From the NCBI GenBank assembly GCA_013399855.1, contig VXAY01002115.1, forward strand, positions 584,875-648,874: a stretch of 64,000 bases of DNA, in the 5' to 3' direction. The notes under the pieces were generated by a model. It was given only the letters and a program-made list of their open reading frames with translations. It did not search any database and had not been told where the DNA came from. The translations under genes and the position numbers were made by a program. Each line of letters begins with the position of its first letter. The first letter of the stretch is position 1. Shown here in pieces: positions 44,786-57,700 of this stretch. This DNA comes from Oxyruncus cristatus. Taxonomy: Eukaryota > Chordata > Aves > Passeriformes > Cotingidae.

Positions 44786-47700
44786 GCAAATCTGATGTAT
44801 TTGCAGTAGTAGTGTTGTGCTTATCCTGATGGCTCAAGAAGCTGTTCTCTGTTCCTCCAAACCCATGTTTTGCTGCTCAAGGCTTTGTGGCAGGGCAGTC
44901 AGTGCTGCTGTAGCTTAGCAGCTTGGTGGCACTCAGAAGGATTCTCCTCAGGTTTATTTCTCCGTATTTGGCTGTACAGCAACTGTCTCCCTGGAGCATG
45001 AAGGTTGTGAACTTGATTGCTCCTGACCGGGCAGGTGTCTATGGGGGCTGAACCCTGAACACAGAAGTGAAGGAGAAAAAAAAAAAAAATAACTTTCAAG
45101 CTAATTTTATGACCAGCTAACTATTAGATTCTGGTAGGATAGTGCACTGAAGAATATTCTTGACTCCATAGGTTGTTTGAATGTTCAAGCTGAAGCCTCT
45201 TCTACAATCCTGAAAAAAAATAAGGCTGTTCCTTAATAAAATGTGTGGCAGCACAGAGTGGGACACCAGCATATATATTTTCCATTTTACTTGCTTTGTT
45301 ATTAGACTTTGGTTAAGGTTGATTAACTGTCTGTGTCCAAGGTTTTATATATGTTTCCTTTTTTAGCTGCAATAGAAAATAGTAAAAGTGTGTTTTGCTG
45401 TGGAAAGGGAATGTTCTGTTCACTTAGTAATTAAAATGGTATTGAGATGAAAATGCTGTAAATATATCATGGAAGATAAGGGGACTAAACACCAGAGGGA
45501 CAAATTATCATAGATACAGGTGTGTTATTTTAATTATCCTATCTATTTCAGTGTCTTAGATACCAGTTTATGAAGTGATCAGACTAGATAACAATGTTTG
45601 AGTTGCTGTTCAACTTGTAAAGAGGCCACAGCAAATTATATAATGTTATACCTTTCTGTAAAGTCAGTCAACAATGTTCAGGTATAAAAATGGAGACTAG
45701 GGCCAACATATGGGCATGTCTTGCACATCTGACAGGCAGATGGGTGTCTATGTACAGCTCAGTCATAAAACAAGTGCTTTAAACTTCCACCAAATATGTT
45801 TATTTTTTCCAAGCCTCTGTGTGATTATTCTATTGTCACCTTTTTCTGCATTTCTTCTCGCTCCAGTTTAACAGAATCTCTGGGCTTTTTCATATCTTCA
45901 AATCACAATGCACATCTGCAAAGCACATATCAGTCATCAAAATAGCTCCAAGAGGAGGATCTGGATTTGAGGCAGCTCAGTCAGACCAGAGGGGACCTGG
46001 GAGACCGTGGCCCTGCTATTGATAAACAGGGACAGTAATTCTGCAGCATCAGTGAGGGGAGATGCCTGCTTTGTGCACACCAGCCAAAGCCAGGTGTACT
46101 TTGTTCTCATTCTGCTAAAGGAAAATAAATATAACCATATTACACCCCCTACTCTCTGGCCATTGCAGTCCTTGATGCAAATGGGGCTGTGCCTGGCTTG
46201 CAGGACTCTTCTGCCACTTTAGCCTTTGCCGGCGTAAGACTTTGACTCTCATAAAATGTCTTGAATTTGAGCCTGGAACAAACTTTTTTGGCCTTGTTTT
46301 TATCTGTTTTGACAACACTTCAAAGCAGAGTTTCAGGCTGGTACACTGAGGTGCTCCCAGCGGTGCTGCTGCGACTGCAGGAGGGACCGACACAAGTGGT
46401 TTGTTTTCTTGAGGAGCTGAGAAATTTAAGAGCAGGAGGGGAAGGAGGAGGAAAAGGGGAGGATGCACATAAATGTTTAAGACATAAATTAAGGCAGCCA
46501 CAGGGCTGTGATGACTTTTGTGTCCAATCTCCAAGCAGATTCCCATGGTCCTGCCGTTTGCGAGTTACGTTCCTTCAAATGTGGTTCTCTTTACAACAGG
46601 AACCCTTTTTTCTCTGAGTGCTTTTGACCACCTTTGCCACTGAGCCTGCACTGCATGGATGTGTTTTCCTGGGTATTGCAAGGCTTGGACTTTGGGTTAT
46701 TTTTCGTGTGAGTCCTACCTTCAAGGGATCAGGGCCATGTGCTTCAAACTGAGTCACTGTTCTGACTGGGATGAAATAACTCAGTAATGACTGTGTGCAC
46801 GTTCCAGTTTGTGTTTCACACTAAAGCTCCAGTCGGGAATTGAAAAGGGAATTGCTAATTGCTCTGGCCTCTGGTTATAGGGTATACATGCCTACAAATG
46901 CAGTTTGTCCTTTGTAAATACACATTTACATAAAATATTCCTTATATTTGTCTTTCATTAAAAGCAGAAGTTCAGTAGCAATGTCCCTGGCCTTCTCTTT
47001 CTGCCTGTCATTCCTTTCTGCCTTCAAAATCTTCTTGCTTTGAAGTAAATAACCATTTTTGCTACAGATGTCTTAGTGCTATAGAGAGCTGTTAAAGTAA
47101 TTGTACCTACTTCCAAAATGTATGAAAAATGAGAATTCCTGAGAAAAGGTTTTGACATCTTCTGAAAAGATAATAACAGTGTAGGCTAACAGGGAGAAAG
47201 CTGTACACTTTACTTTCAGTTTGATCACTTATTTTATACCTGTGCATTACAGTTTCTTTAATGTTCACATATAAAATTCAGTTAAATGTTGTTCCTAAAA
47301 GCTGCAGGCAAACTCTTCTGAAAATACCAAGATAATGAACTTGAACCTGAGCTTTCTCCATCAAAGAAATCATTATAGACAATGTGTTTTTAGCTTTTGG
47401 CTTTATTCAGTTTAAATTCACATTTTCTCTTCCATGGGAAGAAGAAAGTGCATCTTTAAGAGGAGGTGTTTGTTAAATCAATATATACCTGTTGGTATTG
47501 CTAGGAATTGCCTTTCTGCTTTCAAATTGCTGTACAAAATACCTGAGTAGGCATAATGTCGAGAATGGAAATAATCAAAGTGTATTTAGGACTCGCTTAA
47601 AAAAATCCATTTAAAAAGTAGGAATGTGTTTTTCAGGCATTTTAAGACCATAAATTGAAACACAAGTATTTAAATTATTTTTCAAAGAGATTCAAAACTG

Positions 47701-48425
47701 TAGTGTATTTGCATAGCTACTGAGTGAACTTTTTTGTCCTCAGCATTTAAGTTTTCTAGCAGTTCTGTATTTTAGAAGACTCCAGTGCCCCATAAAAAGC
47801 AAATATTCAATTTTTCAGTTTCTAGGCACTGAATATTTTCCCTTCTGCTGGATTTGTTTTTATAACAGTAATTTATTTTAAAAAGAAAAAGGGAGAGAAA
47901 GTGAGAAACTAAAGAAATGAATGGAAGATTTTGGAAAAGGTCATTAAACAAGCTCTCTAAAATCTGATAGATACTGTCAAACGTTAAAATAAATATACTG
48001 CCGTGGTAGAGAGGAGGTGAGTGGGGGCCCAAGCAGCACAGCTGCACAGAGCCTACACTTCTTTGCTACCTAAACTTAACTGCCATCTGATTTCATTAGC
48101 AAGAGGATTGAGAAGGTAAATGTTTGCAGTAAGAATAACAAAACTACTTCAATTTTTACCAGTCAACAGCTACAGGGGGCTCTCAAAGGCCACTCACAAG
48201 GGCTGAGGCTCCACATTTGGTCTTGCCAGCACAGAACATCCCTATAGAATTTTTTTTCATTTATTTATTTATTCTTCCTTCAGAATCATGAAGTGTCCAA
48301 CAATCACTGATCTTGAAAGAAAAATGTTGAAGCCGTGGTCTGAGTGTGATTCATCCTGAGTAAGAGATCAAGTAGCCTTGGAAAAACAAGCTTTTGGAAC
48401 TGAAGTTTCATATATTTAGACTTGC
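44786..48425. other. Unique AT-rich non-coding stretch, no gene seen
   Basis: A run at 45076-45089. The GC-richer section 45960-46740 carries overlapping frames on both strands (143 codons minus at 46115-46546, 118 plus at 46261-46617) with no domain. The rest is AT-rich with no recognisable repeats or exons. Confidence 0.55.
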
Positions 48426-49629
48426 ATGGGTTTGGTGGTCGGCCATTGTTTTGGGGGTGGGTTGTTTCAGTTCAGACTAACTACAACGAACCCATCAAGA
48501 GGCACTGGGTGTGCTGCTGAGTATGAAAAGTGGTGGAACAACAGTGGGGTACAACTAACTCATCTCTCGCATCCTGGGGTGCCCAACGCTGCATCCACCC
48601 CCTGCAGAACACCCCGGGGAGACCTTCTGCTGCCGCCGCTCTGCCAGAGCCCGTGCAGAGCTTGGCAGACAGAAGTGACATTTATGTCCATTCCTGCAAA
48701 ACCAGATCACAAAAGGCAGGCAAACACCCTTGGTTTTCAAAACTAAGCTAGTTTCTACTCTCTTACATGGTCTATTAGTGCTCCAGGCAATTAATGTCAC
48801 CTCTATTTTGTTTGTATTGATCCTCGGCTTGCTCATTCTCTCGCGCCTTGTTCTGTGCCAAGTCATGGGCTGGCCTGCCTTCGTCTTGACTCGGTCAAAA
48901 AGGAGACAGAGTGTTTGCTGGGGCACGGTAATTTGGCTGATGGGGAGTTATTTGTAGTGATAAACTACTGTCCTGTAGTATACCCCTCTTATGCCCACCG
49001 TTATTCCTTGGGGCCGTGATCCTGTTGGAAGATACCTGTCTTAATTCACGTTAGGAAGAAATCTGATCATTACGAACGTCAAATCTTTCTTAAAGGCCGG
49101 GGTTTTGCAGTCAGGGTGGTCAAGGCAGTTTGTGTGTTGAAGTTTACTCAGTTTATGAAACACAGGGAAACTGGAAGCATTGTCCCATCAAAGCTTCCAA
49201 CCCTACTGGAAGGAGGAGACCTGCCTTTGGCCTGTAGTTCACAAGGGGAGGTTCTCTCTTGGTGTCCATAGACACCAAAATTATTGCTCCTTCCAGCCTT
49301 CCGCAGCTGGAGAAGGCATGAACAGTGGGCTGCAACTTCTGCCAGCAGGTAAAGTTTTCAAGATTTTGCACTCTGATATTCAGCAGTCTTTTCCTGGTAA
49401 TTTCAGGTACTGGTAGCTTCACTCAGAAACAGAAAGAAGCCACCATGATTCCTTCTGAAAAAACATGTTTTAGCACAACAATAAAAATTTTGGGGGTTGG
49501 GGCTATTTCAGAGCAACCAAGTTTACCAACCTCCATGCACACAATTGACTGGGAAATTTATATGCTTCAACAAAGACCAATAGCACATTTTTAAATTTCT
49601 GTATAACCACAGCATTGTATAAAAATCCT
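48426..49629. other. GC-richer non-coding stretch with overlapping chance frames
   Basis: Frames of 106 codons (plus, 48426-48746) and 123 codons (minus, 48555-48926) overlap on opposite strands, and neither has a recognised domain. No repeat family is recognised. A T-rich run with TTTA units at 48249-48272 lies just upstream. Confidence 0.5.
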
Positions 49630-50148
49630 TTATACAGATTTTAAGTTTTGGGACCTATTTTCTGTAATTACATTTAATAATGGCTCTGTCCTGTTGGTGC
49701 TCCAACAAACATTAGCCGTTTTTCTACTGACCCACTTGCAAAAATCGAGTTCAAAATAGAGTGATTTTTTTTTTAGCAGCTCCCTAAGTGCAGTATTGCT
49801 ATCCCATATTGTACACATGGCTGCAGCCTTCAAGAAAAAAAAACCGAAAACGTTAAAACAGCGTAGTAAGGTAGTACCCATCTTGCCTAGAGTTATCCAG
49901 CAGCAATTTGTCACCTGTCTTGGTGGAAAGCAGTCATCTCTACAGTCTAAATTAATTGGTTTTGGTGTTCTCATCTCCACCATTTTAGCAATGCTGCTTT
50001 CACAATTCCACTGTGTTTTGGAGTTCCACTCTTGCAGTCTTGTAGCCTCAGGTGTGACATAAAAGCTCATGGCTGTAACGATTTTGGGGTTTTTCCCATT
50101 TCTTCCAAGAGTGATGTGGCTCTGGGAGGATGGAGAGTGAACAGCCAA
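49630..50148 (-). other. 172-codon open frame, unrecognised, probably not a gene
   Basis: A continuous minus-strand frame of 172 codons lies in DNA that is not especially GC-rich. The predicted product has scattered Cys and Trp residues and no signal peptide, transmembrane segment or family motif that I recognise. A T-rich stretch inside it yields a short Phe run and an A run yields Lys. No splice sites or partner exons were identified. It may be chance or a remnant of an unrecognised retroposed sequence. Confidence 0.2.
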
Positions 50149-51780
50149 GGCAGCAGTCCTGGAGATGATGAGTTGTGTTGATAAGGCAATGCGGCCTCAT
50201 TGTCTTTCCAGAAGAATTCAGAATATCATCTGCAAAGTGTTAGCAATAAGACTTTCACAATCTGATAAAATCTTACATCTTTAGAAAGAGATGATGGCTG
50301 GAAACGTGTTTTGTTTTTTTTCTTCTTCTTCTTCTTTTGGTGTTGTTTTATGATTTCTTATGTTTCATGGTTCATTTTTTGTTTTCTTTGTATAATCTGT
50401 GCTACAGGCACAGTTAGGGCTGCCTGTAGTATTGTGGGAGATTGTACCTTGCACAAATGTGCAAGGACTGTAGATTTTAATTTTTTTTTCTCCCTCATTC
50501 CCAACAGACTTTGTCACAACCTTGTACCCCTAGAAATAAATTCATATTTTAGGGAGCAGTGTTTCTCTGCTGTTACTCTGGAGGCCATCAGGTATTTGCA
50601 GTACACCTTCATGCTAGGTGTGGAAATGCACTGAGCACACCTATGTGTGACCTCTGATGTTTGTTTATCCTGATTTATGAGATCCCATGCATACTACAGG
50701 GAAGAAAAATAAATATGCAAAGTGCCAGCAGACTTTTAATGGAGTTACCCAGTATTTCCTCTCAGAGGCTGACCTTGAAATTGCTTTTCATGCACAAGTC
50801 AAAATATGTAAATTAAGATCTCAAAGTGACAGTTCAAAACATGTATATAGTTTGTAAAGTTCTTGCCAAAGCCATAGAAATTTCATGTTCTACAGAGGCC
50901 ATTCACCAGCCTCTGGAACTGTGTGTAGCAAAGTGTAGAAAAATGGCATTGCTCAAGCATTCAAAGGGAAATTTGGTCAAAATGCTAAATTTCACTTCAG
51001 CAGGATGAGAAGTTTGCCAAAATTGGCTCATGAAATCTGTGACCATGCTGTTAGTCCAGTGTAGAGCTTCCAGCTCCCTAACAACAGCAAAAACTAAGCA
51101 GGTATCTAAAATTGACTGATCTATGCCTAATTTTCTTTAATGACTCTTCAGAGTGCCAGAGAAGGCAAACCAAGCAGGACAACCCCCTGTTCCAACACGA
51201 AATGAGAAACTCGTGGGGCTTCCATCTCTTCCTTCCTAAATAGTGCAAATAATATAAAACCCTTTTAAATATTTCTGTTGGCTGCATTTACACGTCAAAT
51301 GCTCCCAGAAACACTTTCATCTCATATTTTACCTCTTGATTTCCCTGCACTCCCATTCTCCAGGCATTGCTTCTAATGGTTTTCAGTCCCAGCTCAAAAC
51401 TTTCCCGTCATATTGAGGATGGTAAGTATTTTCCTCTTTACCCTCTGCCATTGTTTGCAACATAAAAAACCAGTAAAATGGATTTCAGTTGCGTTTATGA
51501 TTAGTCCCTGTCTACAGCAACCCCCACATTTGGCACGGAAACGTCTTCTGGAAGCAGTCTTGCAAATAAACGAGCAGATAGACTGGGGTGGTGAACAGAT
51601 GAGTAGGAAATAGCTGGGTTCCCCGTGATAAATCCGTTGTGGGGATGGAGAGAAAATTCAGGCGAAACATTTGGTTGCGGGGTAGTGCAGAGGATCAGGC
51701 ATACGTTATAATTAATGCCACTGGCGCTAAAAAGACATCAGGGATGTAGTAGGTGTTGATTGTTTCTTCTCTCTGTTTAT
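50149..51780. other. Unique non-coding stretch, no gene seen
   Basis: A short (TTC)n run at 50320-50336 after a T run. Short open frames only, none with a domain. No repeat family was recognised. Confidence 0.55.
50320..50336. repeat. (TTC)n short microsatellite
   Basis: About five to six TTC units follow a T run. Simple repeat. Confidence 0.8.
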
Positions 51781-54700
51781 ACTGGTTTTCTCTCCCTTGC
51801 AGCTGTGTGGCTGTGCCAAGGAAAGCCCCCGAGAGCGAGCTTTAGCCGCTGCTCCTCTGTAACTGCATCATTGCCTCACTCCAAACAAAGTCCTTGTTTT
51901 TTTGTTTTGTTTTTTTTTTTTGTCAATAGACGATGAAAACATTATTGGATTCAGGAGCTCTCAGTAGTCCTGTACCAAGCTAGGGATGAGGAGGATAGAT
52001 TTATGAAACGGACCATTTCAAATGGCATTATCTTCCCACGGTGAGGAACACCTTCCATAAATCATGGGAGAGCACTTGGAAAATAAAGCATTTGTTATTC
52101 CTGCCACATATTGTATTTGCATCCTCCACACCATGTGATCTTGGGATGGGGGGAGAATCCTCTGTGTTTTTTCTTCCCTAATAATTAGGGCTTTTTATCT
52201 TACAATTACAGAAAATTCAAAACAAGCTTGACAATATGAATTTTTAACTTACCTTTGTTTTGCCACGGACACACATCGAGCCTCAGTTTTCTTGTTTGGG
52301 TGTGAAACCAGCTATTTCTTACATGCTTCCAATATTGCAGGGCATTCTCTGCCTCATTATGTAGCAGGAGGTCAACTGGGAAGAGGAGTTCAAGTACAGA
52401 CAAAAAACTTGTTATTTTTTAAGGCTGCTGGGTTAGTGCTATTTTAGGGGTATTTTTGCTTCTTAAACTCAAAGACCTTATTTTTGCTTCATTAACAAAG
52501 CTGTCTCTGATGCCTTTTGAACTCACCAACACCTATATATTGTACGGGGTGGGTGGAGAATTCTTTCTGTTTTGTCAGTATTTTTTGTGGGTTTTCACAA
52601 CCCAATATTGCAATAATTTTACCAGCAAATCTGACACCACTTGGGATAAATGTAGGTCTCCATTAAACCTGTAACTAGCCTGATGTGAGAAGTCAACATT
52701 TATTACACAGTATTATTTGTGTGGATACTTTGAAATCATCCCTTTGCTCCGGAGAGGAAACTTTTGAGAATGCTATGAGATAGCAACTTGTCATTACCTG
52801 TAATGAGCCAAGGAGAAAGGCCTTGATTTTGGGAAACGGGTTTTGACCAGAATTGACAGAAAGGTAAAGGTGATGGTAGTTGAAGCAAAATTGCCTGTGT
52901 TTAAGAATAGAACAAAAGAAAGCACGAATGGGATATTGAAGTGCGTGTTCAGAATGTTACCGAGAAATTTTAAAAAAAAAATTTATTAAATAATTTCCAG
53001 TTTGACCCCTCCCCATTACTCTGAAGTTGGGAGATGTCAGACTTCCTGCTTGTCTGTACTAGCTTAATTCTGCCTCCTCACGTACCTCTGTTAAAATTAT
53101 TTTTTTCTACTCTGCCATTATGCCCCAGTGGAAGCATATCATACTGAAAACAAAGGACAGACTGTAGCAAGGCAAAGGGTGGTGTTTCTTAAACTTCAGA
53201 TGTTTGCCTTGGCTACCTGGCCTTTTTTTTTTTTTGATGAATGAATGTGGGAAAGGAGCAAGTGGCTCAGTGTTTTTAATGCTGCATTTTTTTTGAGAGT
53301 CCATGTTAAAGTGACAAAAGTTGCATTATTTTATTAATTTGTAATTAGTAGGATACTGAACAAAATGTGTTTATTTCCTTATAGACATCACTTTTTGGGT
53401 TTTTTTCTCTTCCCTGGATGTGCTTACAAAAGCCTTTATTAAGGCCAGAGCATAGATGAGAGAAGCCTATCGCTGCCAACATGAAGCCCAGAGCTTCCTC
53501 TGCAGTGGAAACTGAGAGATCAAGTCAAGGTCAAACTCACTATTTATTCCTGAAATTTCTGCAGACACTGTTATTTAGATGTAATGAGCCCTGCTTGGAT
53601 CCGGTTTGGAAAGATACAAAAGCTTTGAACTTTGAAGTTGGGAGGCTCCAGTTACATACGTGGGTATCTGTACCCTGGATCTGAAGGCTTGGCATTTTAG
53701 ATGTTGACTTTCCACGGGGTTTAGGAGAACTTGTTCTTGTGATAGTGAAAATGTATTTTGCTGAGGGCTAAGAGACTCTTACCAGGAGTATAATCTTACC
53801 TGGTCATGGGCACCACTCTGCTGTGCTGCTCCTGTGTTCCCTGAGCACGTAGATGTGCTAGGGGAGAGAGAAAATGCATTTTATCAGCTGTGCCAAAAAT
53901 GTGTATTAAAGCTGTAAGTGGCGTTCAATTCAGCAATATGCCACATTGTATTTTTGTGTGAGTAAACAGGAGATGATCGTGCCTGAAAAAACACACACTC
54001 TTTCCCATAACATGTGGGAAGCTTGTATAGGAGTTTGTTGGATACAGATAGCAGCAGCTTCTTGTGGGAAATAATGGAATCTTTTCTTCTGTAGATTTCT
54101 TAAAAGGCTTGATATATAATAATATTGGTTATGTCATTATGGCAGAAGAATTGCTTTTTTAGCTGAGCTGAGGTATTGAACAGTACTGTGTGTAATGGAT
54201 AAAAATGGTTCTCCTGGATAAGGAGAGACAAGTATTGTCACCCCTGTTTTGAGGTGTATGTATAGTGTATTTGCCCTTTTTTTTTCCCCTGACATCCATT
54301 AGGAGGGCACTTTGTGTGAATTTTTTTTTGCTTTGAAGATCTGTACTGTGTGGCTGAGATCAGGAATTCCCCACGTATTGGTTCTACCTCAGCACCTACC
54401 CAGTGAATGGCAGGTAGCAATTTTACCTGTGTTAGTATATGGGTATCACCACTTTGTTTTAATGCTTCAGTGTTTAAAGCTGTTAAATAAAGCTAGGATT
54501 CATCAAGAGCTGTTTTAATAGAATTGTCAGGTAGCTGCAGTGCCTCTGATTTAAATGAGTAAGCAACACCTATGGGCAAATGATCTTTCTGCACACAGAA
54601 ATTAATTACAATTCAGGACTGATGAACTTTTATGAGCTAGTTAATTTTTAAAAGATGCTGTGTATGGTTTATTGAAATTAAAAGAAAGTGACAGCTTTCT

Positions 54701-57700
54701 GCCCCTACCCTCATAAAATTCTGTCCTGCATATAATATTGACCTAATTTAGTTCAAAGACACTGGATCTCCTCTCTCACACTTCGTTGTGTAAAGGCCAG
54801 TTGAAGGTTTCAGTACTCTTCAAGTAAACAGAAAAGCTCCTTGCTGGTTATCCATGTTATGTTGGCTTGTATCAGTAGACAAGCTCTAAACTCCTCCATC
54901 CTTTGCCCTTGATTACCCTCAAAATAATATTTTAAACAAAGTGCAGTTTAAATTCGGCATCAGGTTACAAAATACCCATTTATAGAGTGTTGTGAATGAA
55001 TATTGATTATAAAATAGTGCACCATATACCACAGGATTGCAGATATTTTTATGGTGTGGATCTTCTCCTGGTGAAAAGATTTCATGGGCCACTGCCCTCC
55101 CTAATTATGACTGCAGGACACAGCTCACTTCCCATTCAAGCCAGGACCACATTGTCTTTTATTCGTATTCGCATAACATTCTTGTGGGAAAGTAAAGCAG
55201 CAGCTTATGAGAAAAGGTAATATTATGAAGGCATTTTGGTTGGTACTGTCACAAGAATCTGGCTATGGGTTGCTGCTGTTTAAGTCAGTTGTAAAAAGCA
55301 AGTTACTTCGAGCAAAGCCAAGCAGTGAATTTACTTCTTTTCTTACTACTGTTACGAGTCTTCCCTCCTCCAGTGACCTTCACAAACCCACAGACCGTAA
55401 CTTTTCAAACCCCTATTTTACGGTCAAAATTTTGTAGAAACCTATTTTTTTTTTTTTTTTTTGGTCCTGAAGTTGCATTTTTTTGCTGTGATACTTGAAT
55501 TCCTTCAACAACACCAGGGGTTTTTGTAGACATATCTGTGCAACCTGACCAAACCACTGCTGTGTGATCACTGTTGGACTGTGCCAGTGCTCCACTTCAG
55601 CCAGCATGGACTTGCAAGGAGGAGTCTTTCTGGGTTTTGGTGCCCCAACAACATCTAATCAGTTTTTTGAATTAACCTGTCCAATAGACAGGACAAGCAA
55701 TTAGCCTTCTCTTAAATACTTAAAATGTCTAGCAAAGAAGTGGAAAAAGTCCAAAAAAATATGAAACCAGGATGGCACTTTTCACAGCCAGCAGGTGACT
55801 TTGATAAATATTATACTTTCTGAAGCCACTTACGTTTTTACTTCTTGCCTGTGCCTGAAGCAATAAAGACAGAAACATCGTTATTTCAAAATCTAAGGAA
55901 AAATAAATGGGAGCAAGAAGTCTCCTGCATTTATGTCTCACCCTATAGCTAAATTTCTGCATCTGGTGTGGGACAGGTGCATCAAGGATTTTCAGTATGA
56001 GCTCAGATGAGTGTGAAAAGGTGTTTCCTTTTCTTTTGGAAGGTTCTATTGAGAAAACATTGAGCACAGCTGCTCCAACTGGACGTTCGCATGTGGAATG
56101 TTAATTTTCATGCTTCAATACAGAAATCTCAAGTTTCCTGGGTGAATTAGCTGTTAATGGATTTCTAAAATGTACCACCAGTGGTGTGGGAGAATGTAGT
56201 CTGTGCTGAGGCCAGAAAACACAGGCTGTAATCAGATAACCTGTTATTATAATAAAGCCAGGGGATAATACTTTGCATTGCTCAGTATAGTAATTGGTCT
56301 GCCCCGTATCCTACAGGCTTTGGCATTAGAAAAAATGAGTGTTCACCCATCAACTATTTGTAACAGTTTTTCCTTCCTGTGTATTCTAAATTCAAAATTT
56401 AATTTTGTATCTCCAAAAGTGAAGTATATACAAGTGTCACAAAGTAACATCTTAGGCTGCTTCCACAACCATTTCAGGGCATTGTTCTTCTCTGGAAAAG
56501 CTCTGGTTGATTTACTTTGTAGTGGATATATAATAATGCCATTGACAAAACACTAGTAATTAAAGAACTGTTTTTCTTAGATTACAGTTTTGTGACCAAG
56601 GACAGGCTGCAGGAAGTCAAAGGAATGAACAGAATCTGATGATTTTCAGAACATGGCAGGGAAAACGTGTAGTCAGTTGAAAACCCAGATCAGAGTGTTT
56701 GTTAGGTTGTTTCACTTTTTATAAAAGTTATTCTTTAAGTTGGTCAGTTACTGCCTTCCTGTTTTTCTCTGGTCACTATATATCCACTGCATTTTTTTTG
56801 GGGCTAGGCAATTTTTTATGAGTTTAAATGTGCACCCATGTGGACACATGTGAGTTTTGGTGTATAGCTGTGCTGCAACTGCTTATTTAGCTGAATGGTA
56901 GAGTAAGTGTGTGCACTTCTCACTGTACTTCAGCCTGGAACCTGCTGCTGTGGTGCTATTTTTGTTAACATCTGTGCTTTTATGACAGCTGTTTTTGTGT
57001 TTTCATGCTTATTGTTTAGCTTGCCTACATGTTTGTCAGCCAGTGCCTCCCACTAACTTTTGAACTCAAGCTCGTTTCAACCAAATAGGTCTGAAGTCTC
57101 AAGATAGCTGAGTTTCTCCTAAATTACAGAAAGCTGGCAGTTAAGCAGCAGACACACTCTCAAATTAGTGCTCTTGCTGCAGGAAAGGTAGGGAAAATTC
57201 AGCTTTTACATCTGCTGAGTGGCTGCTGCTTGCCAGTTGGCACATGTGCCCTGGGCAGCAGGGGCAGAACTCCAGGCTGGATGCACCACACTCTGCCTCC
57301 TGCCCAGCTGTTGGGACAATAGGGAGGTGAGGAACATGCAGGAGCTAAGGGCATCTGGGGAGATGATTCTGTAGGGACGGAGTCCTAGTGCTTAGAAAGG
57401 GACTGCAGATGGGGTTGAGGACACAGGGAGGGTAATGAGGTGCTTTGGGATGGGTAGGTGACTACTTTTCTTATGAGGAGTGAATGCAATGCACACAAAA
57501 CACACATTTGTTCTGATTACATGTTCGTAGTTTAGCTTAGCCTAATTACTGCTTTTGACTCAGCTCAAACACATAATGTTGCATGTCATGCTGTCCTACT
57601 TTTAATTTCACAGCTGAACACATTTCTATTGTTCTAATCCCCTTTTCCAAGCCTTGCTTTCCTCCATCTGGAGGACATGCAAGGTGTTTGACCGGCGGTA

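Noticed and set aside
46115..46617. 143-codon minus and 118-codon plus frames
   Set aside because: They overlap on opposite strands in a GC-richer patch and neither resembles a known protein.
48426..48957. Overlapping frames of 106, 73, 75 codons (plus) and 123 codons (minus)
   Set aside because: Many simultaneous open phases point to composition, not coding.
51781..51860. Strong splice-acceptor-like site (CTCTCCCTTGCAG) followed by GC-rich sequence
   Set aside because: No credible donor follows before low-complexity T-rich sequence, and no frame encodes a recognisable peptide.
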